DNA of 64,000 nucleotides, taken from Phycomyces nitens. Taxonomy: Eukaryota > Mucoromycota > Mucoromycetes > Mucorales > Phycomycetaceae. Below the pieces are notes generated by a model, which did no database searches, had not been told where the DNA came from, and saw only the letters and a program-made list of their open reading frames with translations. Every line of letters starts with the position of its first letter. Positions within the stretch are counted from its first letter, which is position 1. The stretch spans positions 6,416,001 to 6,480,000 of the forward strand of contig JAHRBC010000004.1 of assembly GCA_022702545.1 (NCBI GenBank), read 5' to 3'. Below, in pieces: positions 1 to 12,528 of this stretch. A program made the position numbers and the translations under genes.

Positions 1-932
1 TTGTCCAAGGACTACCCCATCGGTGGTGTCAAGCTCGAGGTCAAGACCACTGCCCCCAACGGTGTTGTAAGTATATACATATATATATATGATCCAAAAA
101 GGTTGGCACATGGCTGATAAAGTGCGAATGTGTTGGATACAATAGACCTTCAAGGTCAATGGCCAGAGAGACAACAAGACCGGCATCATCGTCGGTGATC
201 TCGAGACCAAGTACGCTGACAAGGCCAACGGTCTTGCCTTCACTGAGGCCTGGACCACCTCCAACCACCTCAACGGCAAGATCGAGCTCGAGAACAACCT
301 TGCTAGTAAGTAGTAAACCCAAATCTCAATCTGCCTTGACTTACACTCCACCATTAGAGGGTCTCAAGCTTGAGCTCTTGACATCCCTCCTCCCCTCCGT
401 CAACGAGAAGGCCGCCAAGATCAACGCCACCTACAAGCAGCCCAACGTCCACACCGTTGCCACCCTCGATGTCTTCAAGACCCACTTTAGCGTCAACTCT
501 GTTGTCGGCCGTGATGGTTTCCTTGTTGGTGGTGAGGTTGCCTACAGTGTTTTGGATGGCAAGATCAACCGCTACAACGCTGCTGTCGGCTACACTGCCA
601 AGGACTATGGTGTCGCTGTCCATGCCACCAACAACCTCTCCAACTTTGCTGCTTCCTACTACCACCGCGTAAACAGCGATCTCGAGGCTTCCGGTAAGGC
701 TTCCTGGGCTGCCAAGTCCACCAACGCCGTTGCCCTTGAGGTTGGTGCCAAGCTCAAGTTGGACAGCTCTGCCTTTGTCAAGGGTAAGATCTCCAACTCT
801 GGTGTCCTCGGTGTCTCGTACACCCAGGCCCTCCGCCCTGGTGTCAAGGTCAACCTTGGTGCCTCCATCGATACTTCCCGCCTCAACGAGAATGCCCACA
901 AGCTCGGTCTTGCCTTCACTTTCGAGAACTAA
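1..932 (+). CDS. por1: Mitochondrial outer-membrane porin VDAC, 5' partial
   Basis: Beta-barrel voltage-dependent anion channel of the mitochondrial outer membrane, passing ATP/ADP and other metabolites. Three exons are visible: 1-66, 146-305 and 358-932 (stop TAA), with introns starting gtaagt and gtaagt and ending ag; together they encode 266 residues in one frame. The usual family length is about 283, so roughly 17 N-terminal residues lie before the window. The protein shows the alternating hydrophilic/hydrophobic beta-strand pattern, the segment TFKVNGQRD and the VDAC-type ending KLGLAFTFEN. Exonic codons are C-rich at third positions (gtc, aag, ctc, aac), as in highly expressed fungal genes. 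The long minus-strand ORFs over this gene are codon-bias shadows. The family assignment is confident; the symbol follows fungal usage. Confidence 0.93.
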
Positions 933-1599
933 GTCTTGCGAAAATAAAGCTACTATTATTTTACACTTAATATTTTATAAATGTTGTATCAATAAAATAC
1001 TCATGTATACACACATCAGTGCATTCAACAATTATTATCGTATGTGGGGCATATATATACACAGGGCATTTTATCCCGCCAATTATTCCCTGTTCTTGTA
1101 CCACTGTATAAATTCATGTAGGACAGATAATTTATATATATAAAGTAGTTTCAATATCAGCAAGACTGGTGGTTATAATATTTGAGATTTGTGCCCATTA
1201 TTCTTATCTTGGCTTCATCACAAACCCCCCCCCCCTTTATTGCAAGTGTCGATTTGTATGTATTCTCTAGTGCTTGTTATTTACAGCACAAAGGGCGGTA
1301 CAAAGTACAAATTGCACCCTAGGATGACGTTTCCCAAAGTCAACCAAAAGAAGAATATCTATACTCATATGTACATTTATATATAAATATAAGTATATAA
1401 ATATAATTATCATATATCATATATATATATATATATTTATAAAACAAAAAATTAGTCGGCAGCCTAACCACTCTCTTTCTCTCTTCCTCCAACCACTTGC
1501 CATATCTCTTTTTATATACTCGCATATAATATAGCACACGCAATTTACATTTATCTATCAATATTATATCCATTCATCAATTTTACATTACACATTCCA
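933..1599. other. Intergenic spacer, VDAC 3' end to Rab5 5' end
   Basis: No gene seen. AT-rich, with polyadenylation-like aataaa motifs shortly after the VDAC stop (about 941-946 and 990-996), a C-homopolymer near 1227 and TA-rich runs around 1380-1435. It presumably holds the VDAC terminator and the Rab5 promoter. Confidence 0.6.
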
Positions 1600-2714
1600 A
1601 TGTCCAGACAGCAATCCAACTCACAATCTCAGGGCAGGACTTATCAATTTAAACTTGTCCTTTTGGGTACAAAATAGGTCGATAAAATGTGTTGGATTGC
1701 ATAATAATCTCACCAATACTTGTAGGTGAATCTGCTGTAGGAAAATCCAGGTAAATTGATATCCAACAAACTATGATCCATGATATTTACAGCAATAGGC
1801 TCATCGTTTTAATATTTTTTTAGTTTGGTAATGAGATTCGTAAAGGGCCTCTTTGACGAGTACAAAGAAAGCACTATTGGAGGTAGGCCAACAAAGGGAC
1901 CCATACATATTTGCATTGAATTAACCAACTTTTCTTTTTTTCAAGCTGCATTTCTTTCCAAAGAGGTCTCTCTAGAAGACAATGTGACAGTAAAGTTCGA
2001 GATCTGGCAAGTACAATAAAGGGATGATAAAATACTAACTCTTTTATTAGGGATACCGCTGGCCAGGAGAGATACAAAGTAATATAAAAAAAATATTTAA
2101 TTTCTTATCGTTTATTAAATATACATATAGAGTCTGGCTCCAATGTATTATCGTAATGCAAACTGCGCCGTAATTGTCTATGATGTTACTCAAGCAGTAG
2201 GTATCTTGATCATCTTGATATCTTATTAAATCTACCCAAAGGCTTCTCTGGAAAAAGCAAAATCCTGGGTCAATGAGCTCCAACGCCAGGCTGATCCCAA
2301 TATCGTTATTGCTCTAGCAGCAAACAAGATTGATCTAGAATCAAGACGAGTGATCGAGAAACAGGCAAGTTTGGTTGGGCACAAAGATCTTTAACTCATT
2401 GTCTCTAGACTGCTCAAGAGTATGCTAATGAGATGGGACTATTATTCTACGAGACCTCTGCAAAGAGTGGAGAGAATGTGGACGCCTTGTTTGACTCGAT
2501 AGGTAGAGTACCATTGGATCTAATATACATAACATACTAATGTCTGTTTAGCGAGACGATTACCCTTGGACCAAAGTACAGATACCACAAGAGGCAGAAG
2601 AACACTGGCCAGTCGAGGTGTTGACCTTGACCAGGCCTCATCAAATGGCTGTGCATGTAAGTCTATGATCTATTATTATAAAATATACAACTAATGGTTT
2701 GCATAACAGGTTAA
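1600..2714 (+). CDS. Rab5-family small GTPase (Ypt5/Vps21 type)
   Basis: Small GTPase of early endosomes controlling endocytic vesicle tethering and fusion. Ten exons: 1600-1666, 1726-1750, 1824-1882, 1946-2006, 2051-2078, 2131-2196, 2242-2364, 2409-2502, 2552-2656, 2710-2714. They sum to 633 nt, 210 residues, with phase kept at every junction. Motifs in order: P-loop GESAVGKS, switch I with the Rab5-type STIGAAFL, WDTAGQE, NKID, ETSAK, and a C-terminal CAC that fits double geranylgeranylation. The introns at 2007 and 2365 begin gcaagt, so they are GC-AG introns. Exons of 25 and 28 nt, and a last exon of 5 nt that only completes the final Cys and supplies TAA, are unusual. Convergent with the ISWI gene, 162 bp apart. 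The subfamily call rests on effector-loop residues. Confidence 0.92.
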
Positions 2715-2876
2715 ATTATCCATCTCTCTCTCTTTGTTGTATATATCATTGAAATTTGTATTTCTTTATGACTTTCAATGATTTGCAATTAAATACAAGC
2801 GACCCTTTTTTGTTGTTGTTGTTGCAAAACAAGTGTAGAAATACAGTTTTTCATTAACTTTCTTATTTTTGCCTTA

Positions 2877-5800
2877 TTAGCGGCGTCTAGGTTTGGTAGT
2901 AGTTGTGGCCTTCTTCTTCTTCTGCTGGATCCATGTTAGTCTTGCTCAAATCAATCTCTTGGCTTTACCTTTTTCTCTTCACGGGCCTGCTCCTCTAGTT
3001 CGGCAAATTCCTTTTGGATAAGGCCAATAAGAGTATTGCAACGTCTTTGGATTTCTTGAGATGTTCTTGACTTTAGAAACCAATCGAAACGGAACTGAGG
3101 GGCCTGTCTAATTTCAGCTCTAATGTAGTCATACACATTCTCGGTACCGTAGCCGTATTTATCCAGCATGACAATCAAGAACCTGTCTTCATTCTCATTG
3201 TAACTCTTTCCTCGAGTCGTCTGGGTGTAGTTGAAAGTCATCTGCTGCAGAGGTTGGCGATAAAGAGCAACCTTTTCTGAAATCTGATTCTGAGTCTCCA
3301 GCTGCTTCTCCATTTCGCTTTCCCCCTTTTCAATCTTGGAAATATGGCGCTCATAGTCTTGTTAAAAAATAATATTAGTTTAGTTTAGTTTAGGGCTACC
3401 ATTAAAATAATCATAAATAATTAAAATACATGTGTATTTATAATCTTACCTGCAATTTCCTTGTATCTTGCCCAGAATACCTTTGCGTACTTTTTCACTT
3501 CTTCCAATGTCTTTCCCTCGACTTCACTCGCAATTGATTCAATATTCTTTCTGTAACCAACATTTTGGTTAATAACATATTTACCAAGCCATAGCCACAA
3601 TCCTAACCTTCCATATTTTGCAGACGCATTGATAAAGTTGTAAAAGTCCTTTTTGGTCCATTGAGAAAATCCCTAGATGATCATCATAATATATTACAAC
3701 CAAGTCCAGTCCAGTCCAGTCCAATCCAGTCAAATTTTTACTCCAAAACCATATCTTTATCTTTACCTTGGCATACAGTTTCTTACACTCTTCCTCTTCT
3801 TTGGCTGTCAAGGGCTGGGCTTCATATCACAATACAGTCAACGCTTTACAAACCAAGTCTTGTGATCCAAGCCAAAATTTACCTTGATCAATCAACTTTT
3901 GCTCGTCTTCACGCTCTTTTTCTAATGCCTTTGTTTCTTTTGGACTCAAGTCTTCACTCACAGGAGGCACCTTGTAGCCTACAGATTTCTTTAGTAGACA
4001 AAGATTAGAAGATTGCACAATAACCAAAAAACCAATTGTGTACATACCCTAAGGTACAATGTATCCTTTTCATTGAGTTCTGATAGACGAGGAGGGAAAA
4101 ACTGGTAGTCCTCACTAACAAAAACACATACATTCAATATATACTGCAATCCGAACCCCCCCCCTCCTCCTCCTCCTCCTCCTCCTCCTTCTTCTTCTTC
4201 TTCTTCTTCTTCTTCTTCTTCTTCTTCTTCTTCTTCTTCTCTTTAATATATAGTAACTCACACTGCAAAACGCTTTGAGCGCGGTGCTTTTGCAGACTGA
4301 GACTTTGCCGAGGTACGAAGAGCTTCCTTGTAATAATCATCGACCGCATAGTTGGCCTTTCGTTCTCTCTTTGAAGGACCCAGCCATGAGAGTCCAATGT
4401 TTTCTGCCTTGCGTTTGTTGCTCCAATCCTCACCATTCCACTTGTAAGCACTCTCTGAGGAAAAGTTCTTGAGGTCATCAATGTTGAGATTCGAGTACTT
4501 TTTGCTCAATTCGGCCGTCTTTTCCTCTCCTCGACGCAGAATGTCCTCGATATCGTCGTCTTCCTGTGTGGTGTTTGTGTCATCCCTAAAGATACTCTCT
4601 GCTCCATGCTGGATCATGGTCAGGAGCTCTTCTTTTGAAGCTGCCTTTTGGTGATGCTGCATACGTCCCTGCTGAATCACCAGTTGATCCAACCGTAATT
4701 TCTGTGCTGCTCTCTCCAAAACCTTTTCCTCAATTGCATTCTCGGTCACTAGACGGAATACATAGACCTGTTTGGTTTGGCCAATTCGATGTGCACGATC
4801 CATTGCCTGCAGATCGACCTGTGGATTCCAGTCGCTATCATACAGAATCACAATGTCAGCACTTGTGAGGTTGATGCCCAGTCCACCAGCCCGAGTGGTG
4901 AGCAAGAAGATGAATTTCTCGCTGTCGGGTTTGTTGTATTCATCAATAGCATCTACTCGGTCCTCATGGCTGGTTTGACCATCGATTCGGCAGTATTTGT
5001 AGTCGCGCCACCAGCAATAATCTTCAAGGATATCCAAAACACGACTCATTTGGCTGAAAATAAGCACACGAGAGCCCTGGGCCTTCATACGGCTCAACAG
5101 TCTGTCTAGAACCACCATCTTTCCAGCATTATCGACCAAATGCTTGTCGGTCGTAAAGGGAGGTCCGGGTTCCTGTGTGGTTTGAATTAGAGGCAGTTTT
5201 GATTGATTAATTAATCAAACGAAGAAGAAGAAACTTACGGCACCATCAAAGAGGTAAGGATGGTTGCAGCACTTTCTTAATTGCATAACAATATTCTGAA
5301 GTCTTGTTCTTCCTTCACGTTTGCCTCCACCCAACACTCCTACAAAAAAAAACACACACACATATGAATATCGACCCTCCAAAAAAAAGCTGTATCTAGA
5401 TCTGCCACTTGCCATTGATAGCATCAATATCCTTTTCAAGGATCTTTTGGTACCATTTGCGCTGCATAGGACTCATCTTTACATATACATTGATTTCTTT
5501 CTTGGGCAACAAGGACTTTTCGACGTCTGATTTGATGCGTCTGAGCAAGAATGGCCTCAAGACCTTGTGGAGTTGCTCAACCACCTTTTTCTGGTCAGTG
5601 CCCTGATTCTCAAACCATTGATCGAATGCTTCTGATGAACTAAACACGTCTGGCAAAAGGAAATTCAACAGAGCCTAGGCATCTTTGCTGTTTAGAATAA
5701 AAGTCCATCGCCTCTTTATGATTAAACTCACCCACAATTCGTGCAGATTGTTCTGCAATGGAGTGCCTGTAATAAGCATTCTGTTGCGAGAGTTGAAATC

Positions 5801-7476
5801 ACGGACAATCTGAGAGAGCATCGAATTCTCGTTCTTGATACGATGGGCCTCATCAATCACGATATATTGCCATGCCATCTTTTTAAACTGTGATTTCTCT
5901 GACAAGCAAACTTCGTACGACGTGATGCACACTTCAAAATCGAGTGGTACAAGTTTGGTCTTTATGAGATTTGCCTGGGTATATAATAAAAACATGATCA
6001 TTAGTATGTTACAGCCTTTATTATCTGGTGGCACTTACTCTTGTTTCCTTGTCGCCATGAAAGATAAAAGCATTAAAGCTAGGAATCCACTTTGCAAATT
6101 CACTTTTCCAATTGTGCAGGGTTGACTTTGGCACAACTACAAGATGAGGACCAGGAATGTTTCTCAAGTGCTTGAGATAACCCAAGAACGAGATTGTCTG
6201 GAGCGTCTTTCCGAGACCCTAAGCATCCAATGGATCAATACAAGTCCACCCACACACTCGCAATCCTTATCAACACATTTACCATCTCATCAGCCAAGAT
6301 TCCATTGATGCCATTCTCAAACAAGGAAATCATCCAATTCAATCCCTGAACCTGGTAATCTCGAAGAACACCTCCTGTAACAACTGTATGGGCAAAAAAA
6401 AGTATAAGAGAAATAGGGCCACAAACCGGTTAAAGGCGCGAGAATCCTTTAGACCCATATGTGTTTACAAGATCTCATATCCACTTACATGCTGGTGACT
6501 CTGTAAACACGGTTGTTTCCTCTGTATCCTCGCTAAAATCCTCGTTCAAGATCTCTTCGTCCTCTTCTTTTTCGGTCTTTCGGCGACGTCGAGCTCTTTA
6601 TTACACAAGATGCAGATAACACATATTACTACATTGTTGATATCTGGAATTGATTCAACTCTGCTCACCCGCTCTCTTTGGACTCTTCACGACCATTCTC
6701 TTGCATTACTTCCTGCAGAGCATTATCTTTTTCGGGCTTGAGGTTCAAAAAATGTGCAAATAGTTCGGTCTGTCCCAAGAGATAACGGTATCTTTTCAAC
6801 TGTGCTTGGTGCTAGAGATTTAAAGAATATATATATATATATGTGTGTATAAACATTCGGGGGTTATCAGCCAAACAAGCCGTTTGTTTATATACTCACG
6901 TCTGTCATTTGAGTGTATTTGGCCTTTGGTTCGATTGCAGTTGATGATCGCGTTGATGAGTCGACATCCTATTTATAAACACAATCCAATCGTAAGCACT
7001 ACTGTGGGTTGCCTTTAATTTTGCAACTCACCGATTCGGTAAAAGATAATTGGTCATTACCGATACTGCTCGAAGGAGTGTTCTATTACCACAAGGAATC
7101 CAAAAAGATAAAATAAAAAAGAAAATAAAAAAAGAGAAAAAGTCGGTTTAGGTTTTTTATTATTAATATTATTATCATTAGACATGAGAATATAAAGTGA
7201 ATGGAGATTTTTTTTAGGGATCCAAAGTAGAGAAAAATAAAGGTGTGGAATGATAAATGGGATCAATTGTCATTATATTACCTCTACGCTTTCGCAATTC
7301 GAGTCTACTGGTGCCAACTATGGATTATAAAGAATAGAAAGGATAGGTTGATTGACGTGTTTAGATTGTGTGTAGAATGGATCGTGTAAACGTTTGGTCG
7401 AAATGGCGATTCATATTTTTTCTTCTTCTTCTTTAAAGAAAGACCTTACAGACTGTGATGCATTTGTCGTAGGCAT
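2877..7476 (-). CDS. ISWI-family chromatin-remodelling ATPase (Snf2 helicase, HAND-SANT-SLIDE)
   Basis: Nuclear ATP-dependent nucleosome-sliding motor. Nineteen exons rebuilt on the minus strand, 7450-7476 down to 2877-2924, give 1019 residues with phase kept throughout. The acidic, Ser-rich N-terminus starts MPTTNASQS. Then come the Snf2 core ([21 protein letters not shown] Walker A, DEAH box, TGTPLQNN), the helicase C lobe ([14 protein letters not shown]), a HAND domain ([11 protein letters not shown]), SANT ([11 protein letters not shown]) and SLIDE ([17 protein letters not shown]). One donor (exon ending at 5413) is GC. A 44-nt intron at 2925-2968 with a CTAAC branch point removes an in-frame stop at 2951, so the tail becomes Lys/Arg-rich and ends RRR; if it is retained, the protein ends about eight codons later at KPRD. 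Which end is used is inference; ISWI identity is certain. Confidence 0.93.
4157..4240. repeat. CTC/CTT trinucleotide microsatellite inside an ISWI intron
   Basis: A C-run followed by (CTC)n then (CTT)n fills most of the intron 4115-4261 between the helicase exon and the HAND-SANT exon. On the minus (sense) strand this is a purine tract near the 5' half of the intron. Apparent Lys/Glu ORFs here are artefacts of the repeat. Confidence 0.9.
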
Positions 7477-9374
7477 AATTAGACTAGAAGATTATACGAT
7501 TGTATATAGAAATAAAAGAGAGAAAGAGAGAGAGAGAGAGAAAATAAAAAGAGGGGTTGGAAGCAAATTCATTGCGGACAAAAAAAATGTAAGAAATTGT
7601 GACAGACAAGGACTGCTTGCCTTTACTCTTCTTTTTTTTGCATTCCACAAACTACATTTGATGGACACTATAGTTTTAAAGAGCACAATATGAGACGATT
7701 GTATTGATTCCAAGGATAATAAACTGTTTTTCTTTATTATTATTATTTACAATGCATAATATTCATAGTATAATCTTTTAGATTTATAAAATTTAATATG
7801 AACAATTAATCAAGAGGTGGTTGGATGTGTTTGTGGCAATGATTCCAAATTGACAGCTTGTTTTATTTTATAAATCTGTAATTCTCGACAAGTATTGCAG
7901 ACCAGTTATTTGGATATCATGGCATTTAGATACCTAATCCAATTATAAATATCTACAGTTTTGCATTTTATAAAAGTCGGGTTATGCTGTTTAAAGAGTA
8001 TATATATATATATATATATATATAGCGTGTTTCAATGTAATAAACTGTCGATAAATAATATGAATCAACAGTGGCAATATGATTATATGATTTCCAATGG
8101 CAAATTTGACTACCATGGGTCATGAATCTTTTGTCGCGTCTTTTATCTAATTTTTTTTATTTGGCAGAGATGGAGATAAAGTGCTGGATATAAAACTAGA
8201 ATACAAGTGCAATTTCAGATTACAATTTCAAAATAAAATATATTAAACTAGTTATTTACAAAAAAGTGTCTCGTTATTTCTACCCTCTTGTCTTTCTAAA
8301 ATTCAATTGCATAGACATATTCAAACAATCCGGAAAAAAAGAAAGTGTAACTTTGATATTGTCAAAGAAACTCTGGCACAGACTATTATTCAGCTAATTT
8401 AATCTATCCAACGCCGATATATTTTTTTAATATATGGATATATTAAATATTATTACCAAGGTAACTTCATATTTTGAAAGTTCAAGTTTTAAATGATAAA
8501 AGCTGCTTACTTTTGAGCTGACATGTTTTATAATACATACATTGGAGATCTGGATATCGATAATGGATAATGGATAATGGATACAACGGAGATGTATTTT
8601 AGAATAGCCTTTGTGCTACATGTATTAAATATCTATCACTAGTGGCAATATACATTCAGCGTGCATTCAAGGGTCATAAAGACACGGAAAAGGTTGGTCC
8701 ATTTTTATAGGCATCCCGGCCATGTAATTCCAAAAATAAAAAATAAAGGGTCTATACATTGCATATTCAATCTTTTTCCCTCTTTTATTATTACGGCCGT
8801 AGTGCAAGCAGCCTATCCATAACCTTACAAAAGAGAGTTTAATAGGATCAAGGCGATTGCAATGCCTATTTTATCGTATTTCATTCTTGTTGTTTTTTTG
8901 ATCTCTTTAAGCAAAAAAGAAAAGAATCTATTACATGTCTAGATTAACAACTATATCAATTGTATAGGATATTCAACTTGTATGCTAGTAATAGAAAATT
9001 ATCTTGAGAGTTGATAATCTTTAACTACTGAACCAGCATAGTTTATGAGAAATCGGGTCTAGGCTACCCCTTGGAACATTGATCATTTCCAAAATATTCT
9101 ATTCTATTATTATTATTGCAATGTTATATACACACTAGCCATTAAAAAAAAAGAATCTTTGGGACCAGGCCGAGTATACAATATATAAAAACAATGGTCA
9201 ATTAACAGCCTTGGAATCTCTTTGTGTATCGAAATCATCATGACAATTGATTTTTGGATCCATGCAACTACACACATACTCTGCCACCGTCTTTTATTAA
9301 TATATACTATCAACCAAAGTGCTGCAATGAACAGCTCCCTCGAGGTCAGCACAGCATAATGCCCAAAAATCACT
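7477..9374. other. Long intergenic region upstream of ISWI and downstream of UBC7
   Basis: About 1.9 kb with no ORF showing recognisable protein features. AT-rich, with a GA-rich run near 7520-7545, a (TA)n tract around 7999-8026 and several poly-A/T runs. It must include the ISWI promoter near 7480-7750 and the 3' region of the E2 gene near 9300-9374. Confidence 0.55.
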
Positions 9375-10179
9375 CTAGAGTCCCAAGGTCTTTCTGGCAT
9401 TCTCGCGTACAATTTCGTTGTAGCGCTCACGGTCTGTCCGCCATACTTTCTAATTAACAAGACAATGTTTATGTTTATGTCAATGTCGAAAACCTTTTTG
9501 CCAATCCAACTCTTTTTATACTTACACAAGCATCGATATTGGCACCACTCTCATCGTTGGGCTCTACTTGACTGATAAGTTTACCTTTTAAAACATTGTT
9601 TCTTGTTATTACCTGCCAACATGCTCACAACACTCAGCAGAATCTTCTCTACACTCTGGACTGGGCTCCAGCGCTCAGAGCTACTCTCATACATATTTGG
9701 ATCATCTCCAGGAGCATGGAGAATTGAGATGCAGACAGTGCCATTGGAATAGACATTAGGATGGAAAAAGTCACAAGTAAACTTCATTGTGGGAGGACTG
9801 AGGGGATAGTCCTTTGGAAAGACAAGAGTAGCTGGGAACAGGCCACCTTCAAAAGGTGTACCTTCTGGACCACTATAAGAAATTTATAAATACAAATGTT
9901 GATTGTTCATGAGCAACATACGCAATAAGTGCTTCCCATTCGAAAAAGTTATTCTCATCGATAGGACCTAGATCAACATGACATTTAGGAATCCATTATT
10001 AAAAGCTCGCTTTTTTACCTGCAGTAATGCCTTCGGGAGCATTTAATGTCAACTCTACAATCGAAATAAAGCATGAGCCGAATGGTTCTTTTTATTAAAA
10101 AAATTATTCCAAATTTACCCCTGTACTCTGTCATTAGACGCTTAAGAGCGGTTGAACCTGTTCCTCGATTAGCATACAT
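9375..10179 (-). CDS. Ubiquitin-conjugating enzyme E2, UBC7/UBE2G type
   Basis: E2 enzyme carrying ubiquitin as a thioester on Cys; UBC7-type E2s act in ER-associated degradation with membrane RING E3s. Six exons: 10119-10179, 10019-10054, 9922-9967, 9613-9872, 9526-9563, 9375-9449; total 516 nt, 171 residues, phases consistent. Visible features: [13 protein letters not shown] motif in [10 protein letters not shown], catalytic Cys near residue 95 in [10 protein letters not shown], the acidic insertion after the active site ([17 protein letters not shown]) that marks the UBC7/G2 class, and the C-terminal helix ending KTLGL. Start at [15 protein letters not shown] matches the family N-terminal helix. 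Same strand as the complex I gene 230 bp upstream; no operon is implied. Confidence 0.93.
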
Positions 10180-10409
10180 TGTTGACAGGAGAATAGATGA
10201 AGAAGAAGAAGAAAAAGAAGAGGGAAAATAAGAGAAAGGGAACACGTCCCTAGTGCCCGTTTAATCCCCGCCAAAGACTTTATACTCCAAAGAAAGTATG
10301 TATTGTACTGTAATGTATTGTAATGTATTGGTATTGATATTGTATTGTATTGTATTGTAATGTATTTTTTATTTTATAGAGGTTGATTAGGTTTCCAAGT
10401 GCCAATTGT

Positions 10410-10879
10410 TTAAACAGAGGTGGGGTGTTCAAAAGTGATACCCTTTTCCTGAAGAGACTTTTCAGCCTCCTTCTTGGCCCAGGTAACAACACTATATACA
10501 ATCAATATAAGCACCTCGAGTTTTATAGCCAATGTCATTTACCTGGTATCGGGCTTGTAGGCCAAGGCAACGGCCATCAATGCCATACCTCCACCCATAC
10601 CCCAATAGTAGATATCTTCCCATTCCTCCTTGACACGTTTCTGTACAAAATATACATGTATTTTTATATAAATTAGCCAATGGACATTATATTTTGGAAT
10701 CCAATATTCGATTTAAATAAATGCAATGTCTGGTCCCCAAACATGTACATAAATCTACGTGCCTTTTCGCTAAAGAAGTAACCTCCGGGCTCATTCCATT
10801 GAGGGGTGCCATGACCACCACGACGCATAATGGTGGGGCGAGCAAGGCGAGTGGATCGTGTAAAGATTCGTGCGAACAT
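10410..10879 (-). CDS. Small complex I accessory subunit, NDUFB11/ESSS-like
   Basis: Probable inner-membrane accessory subunit of NADH:ubiquinone oxidoreductase. Three exons, 10763-10879, 10543-10640 and 10410-10491, give 98 residues. A basic N-terminus (MFARIFTRSTRLARPT) suggests mitochondrial import. It is followed by GGHGTPQWNEPGGYFF, then EEWEDIYYWGMGGG leading into one transmembrane helix, and KPDTSVVTWAKKEAE after it, the arrangement of fungal ESSS subunits. No in-phase GT donor exists for intron 1. The only frame-preserving junction is a GC donor (gcacgt, forward 10757-10762), so this intron is probably GC-AG. Family call by motif memory, moderately sure. A divergent methyltransferase starts 477 bp away. 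Confidence 0.72.
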
Positions 10880-11355
10880 GATTATCAGAGATGTCGGTTG
10901 GCTCCAATGGGGACCTTTTTTTTGTTTTGGTACTATAATTTAGCCAGCAACCTCGCCTGCAGACGTCATTCTGTTTCAGACTCCGTATATATATGTATGT
11001 ATGTGTATATCAAACTTGTTCTTGGTGCTCAACAAGATTTAAAAAAAGACAATGAAATATATATATATGTATATATTTGGGCATATCAGTGGCATGCAGC
11101 TGTGTACAAGACCATACCTCGAAGCCTGGTTCTCTATTGACCCAATTGCCCAGTAAGATGTCTTGAAAAAAATACAAGGAGACCAAGTCTATTGATAATA
11201 TTGACCAATCAGGTTGCTCGCATCCTAGGTACAACACAGGATCTACACATAAAAAGGTAATAATAATTCAAGTATAAAATAGATTTAAAAGCGTTGAATT
11301 TTTGTATTTCTACCAAAGTTATCTCTACAAAACTACAATCATCTCTAGCCAAATA
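10880..11355. promoter_or_regulatory. Divergent intergenic promoter region
   Basis: This 476-bp spacer separates the minus-strand complex I gene from the plus-strand methyltransferase, so it should contain both promoters. It holds TATA-like alternating TA tracts near 10987-11010 and 11047-11072. No specific factor site is recognised. Confidence 0.5.
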
Positions 11356-12528
11356 ATGCAGACCCAAGCAATTGAATACGACAGCGAGCGCGTTGGTTTC
11401 CGCTGGGAAGGTGGGCGTCGTTTGGCCAATCAAGAAGATGTGGCCTACTTGTTGCCGAGCGATCAGGGCGAAGTTGACCGCCTCCAGATGAACCACATTC
11501 TGGCAAAGTAAGACGGGTTTTAATACACCAATTAATTTCTAATTTTTTTTTTAATATTTTGCTGTTTAGGTTGATGCTCAAGGGGTAAATACTAATAGTA
11601 ATAGTGATAGTGATAAATATAAGCACAAATATTTAAATGTTTGCTAGGCTCTTCAAGTCTCCCATTCACGACAGGTTGGAAAAGGGAATCAAGGTTTTGG
11701 ACATTGGGTGTGGGCCTGGCTGGTGGACCCTGGTAAGCCTATATTAATTCCAGGCATTCTAGTATTTAACGTGCCAACTGTTTAGGAAATGGCTCGCATG
11801 TACCCCAATTCAGAATTTTTTGCCATTGACATGGCCGATGTGTTTGTGACAGACAAGAAGCCTCCAAATGTTACTTTCCAGATCTCCAATGCGGCCAGTG
11901 GCTTGATGTTTGAGGACAATACGTTTGATTTTGTATTCCAACGTTATCTTGTGATGGGTTTCACGGTGGAACAGTACAAACAGTCGATCAAGGAAATCAA
12001 GCGTATTCTGAAGCCAGAGGGAATTATCGAGGTTTTGGAGCTGGTCATTGACTACATGGATGCTGGGCCGGCATTCCAACAAATTGGAAAATGGAGTAGG
12101 TGATACAATACCTGTTTGTGTTCCCAACCGCGAAGATCTCACCATTTTGCAGTTACTCAAGCAATGGAGGCAAGAAACCTGGACTGTTTCATTGCCGACC
12201 ATATCTCTGGATACTTTCAAGAAGAGGGTCTTGTGAATATCAAGGACATCAATTACTCTATCCCAGTCGGTAAGCAGTCCAGAACATATTCAACCTTTCA
12301 AAAAAAAAAAAAGATACTGATTATCAATTAGGCTCCTGGGGAGGTGAGTTTGGAGATCGATTCTTGGCAATTCAGCGCATGGCTCTCCCGGCTATCAAGG
12401 TTATGGTTACTGAATTGACACCTGCAACTGGAGACGAGTACGAGGCCACGATGACACAGGCCTTTGATGAGACCACCAGCCACCAAATGTCAACTCGCTT
12501 CCGATTGATTCATGGAAGCAAGCCCTGA
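11356..12528 (+). CDS. Class I SAM-dependent methyltransferase of unknown substrate
   Basis: Rossmann-fold methyltransferase. Six exons (11356-11507, 11570-11584, 11648-11732, 11786-12095, 12153-12269, 12332-12528) give 876 nt, 291 residues. SAM motif I is VLDIGCGPGWWTLEMA; the acidic post-I residue lies in FAIDMADV; FDFVFQRYLV and IKEIKRILKPEGIIEVLE are motifs II/III of the family. Residues before motif I (GFRWEGGRRL, then VAYLLPSDQGEVDRLQMNHILAK) match fungal UMTA/LaeA-like and mucoralean methyltransferases. Exon 2 is a 15-nt micro-exon between two introns of about 62 nt, with a phase that fits perfectly. The substrate cannot be told from sequence. Confidence 0.85.

Noticed and set aside
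354..899. 181-residue ORF antisense to VDAC
   Set aside because: Arises from strong codon bias of the sense gene; low-complexity Gly/Val composition and no splice or family support.
4134..4481. Minus-strand ORF with long poly-Lys/Glu run
   Set aside because: It reads the CTC/CTT microsatellite in an ISWI intron and its neighbouring exon in a wrong frame.
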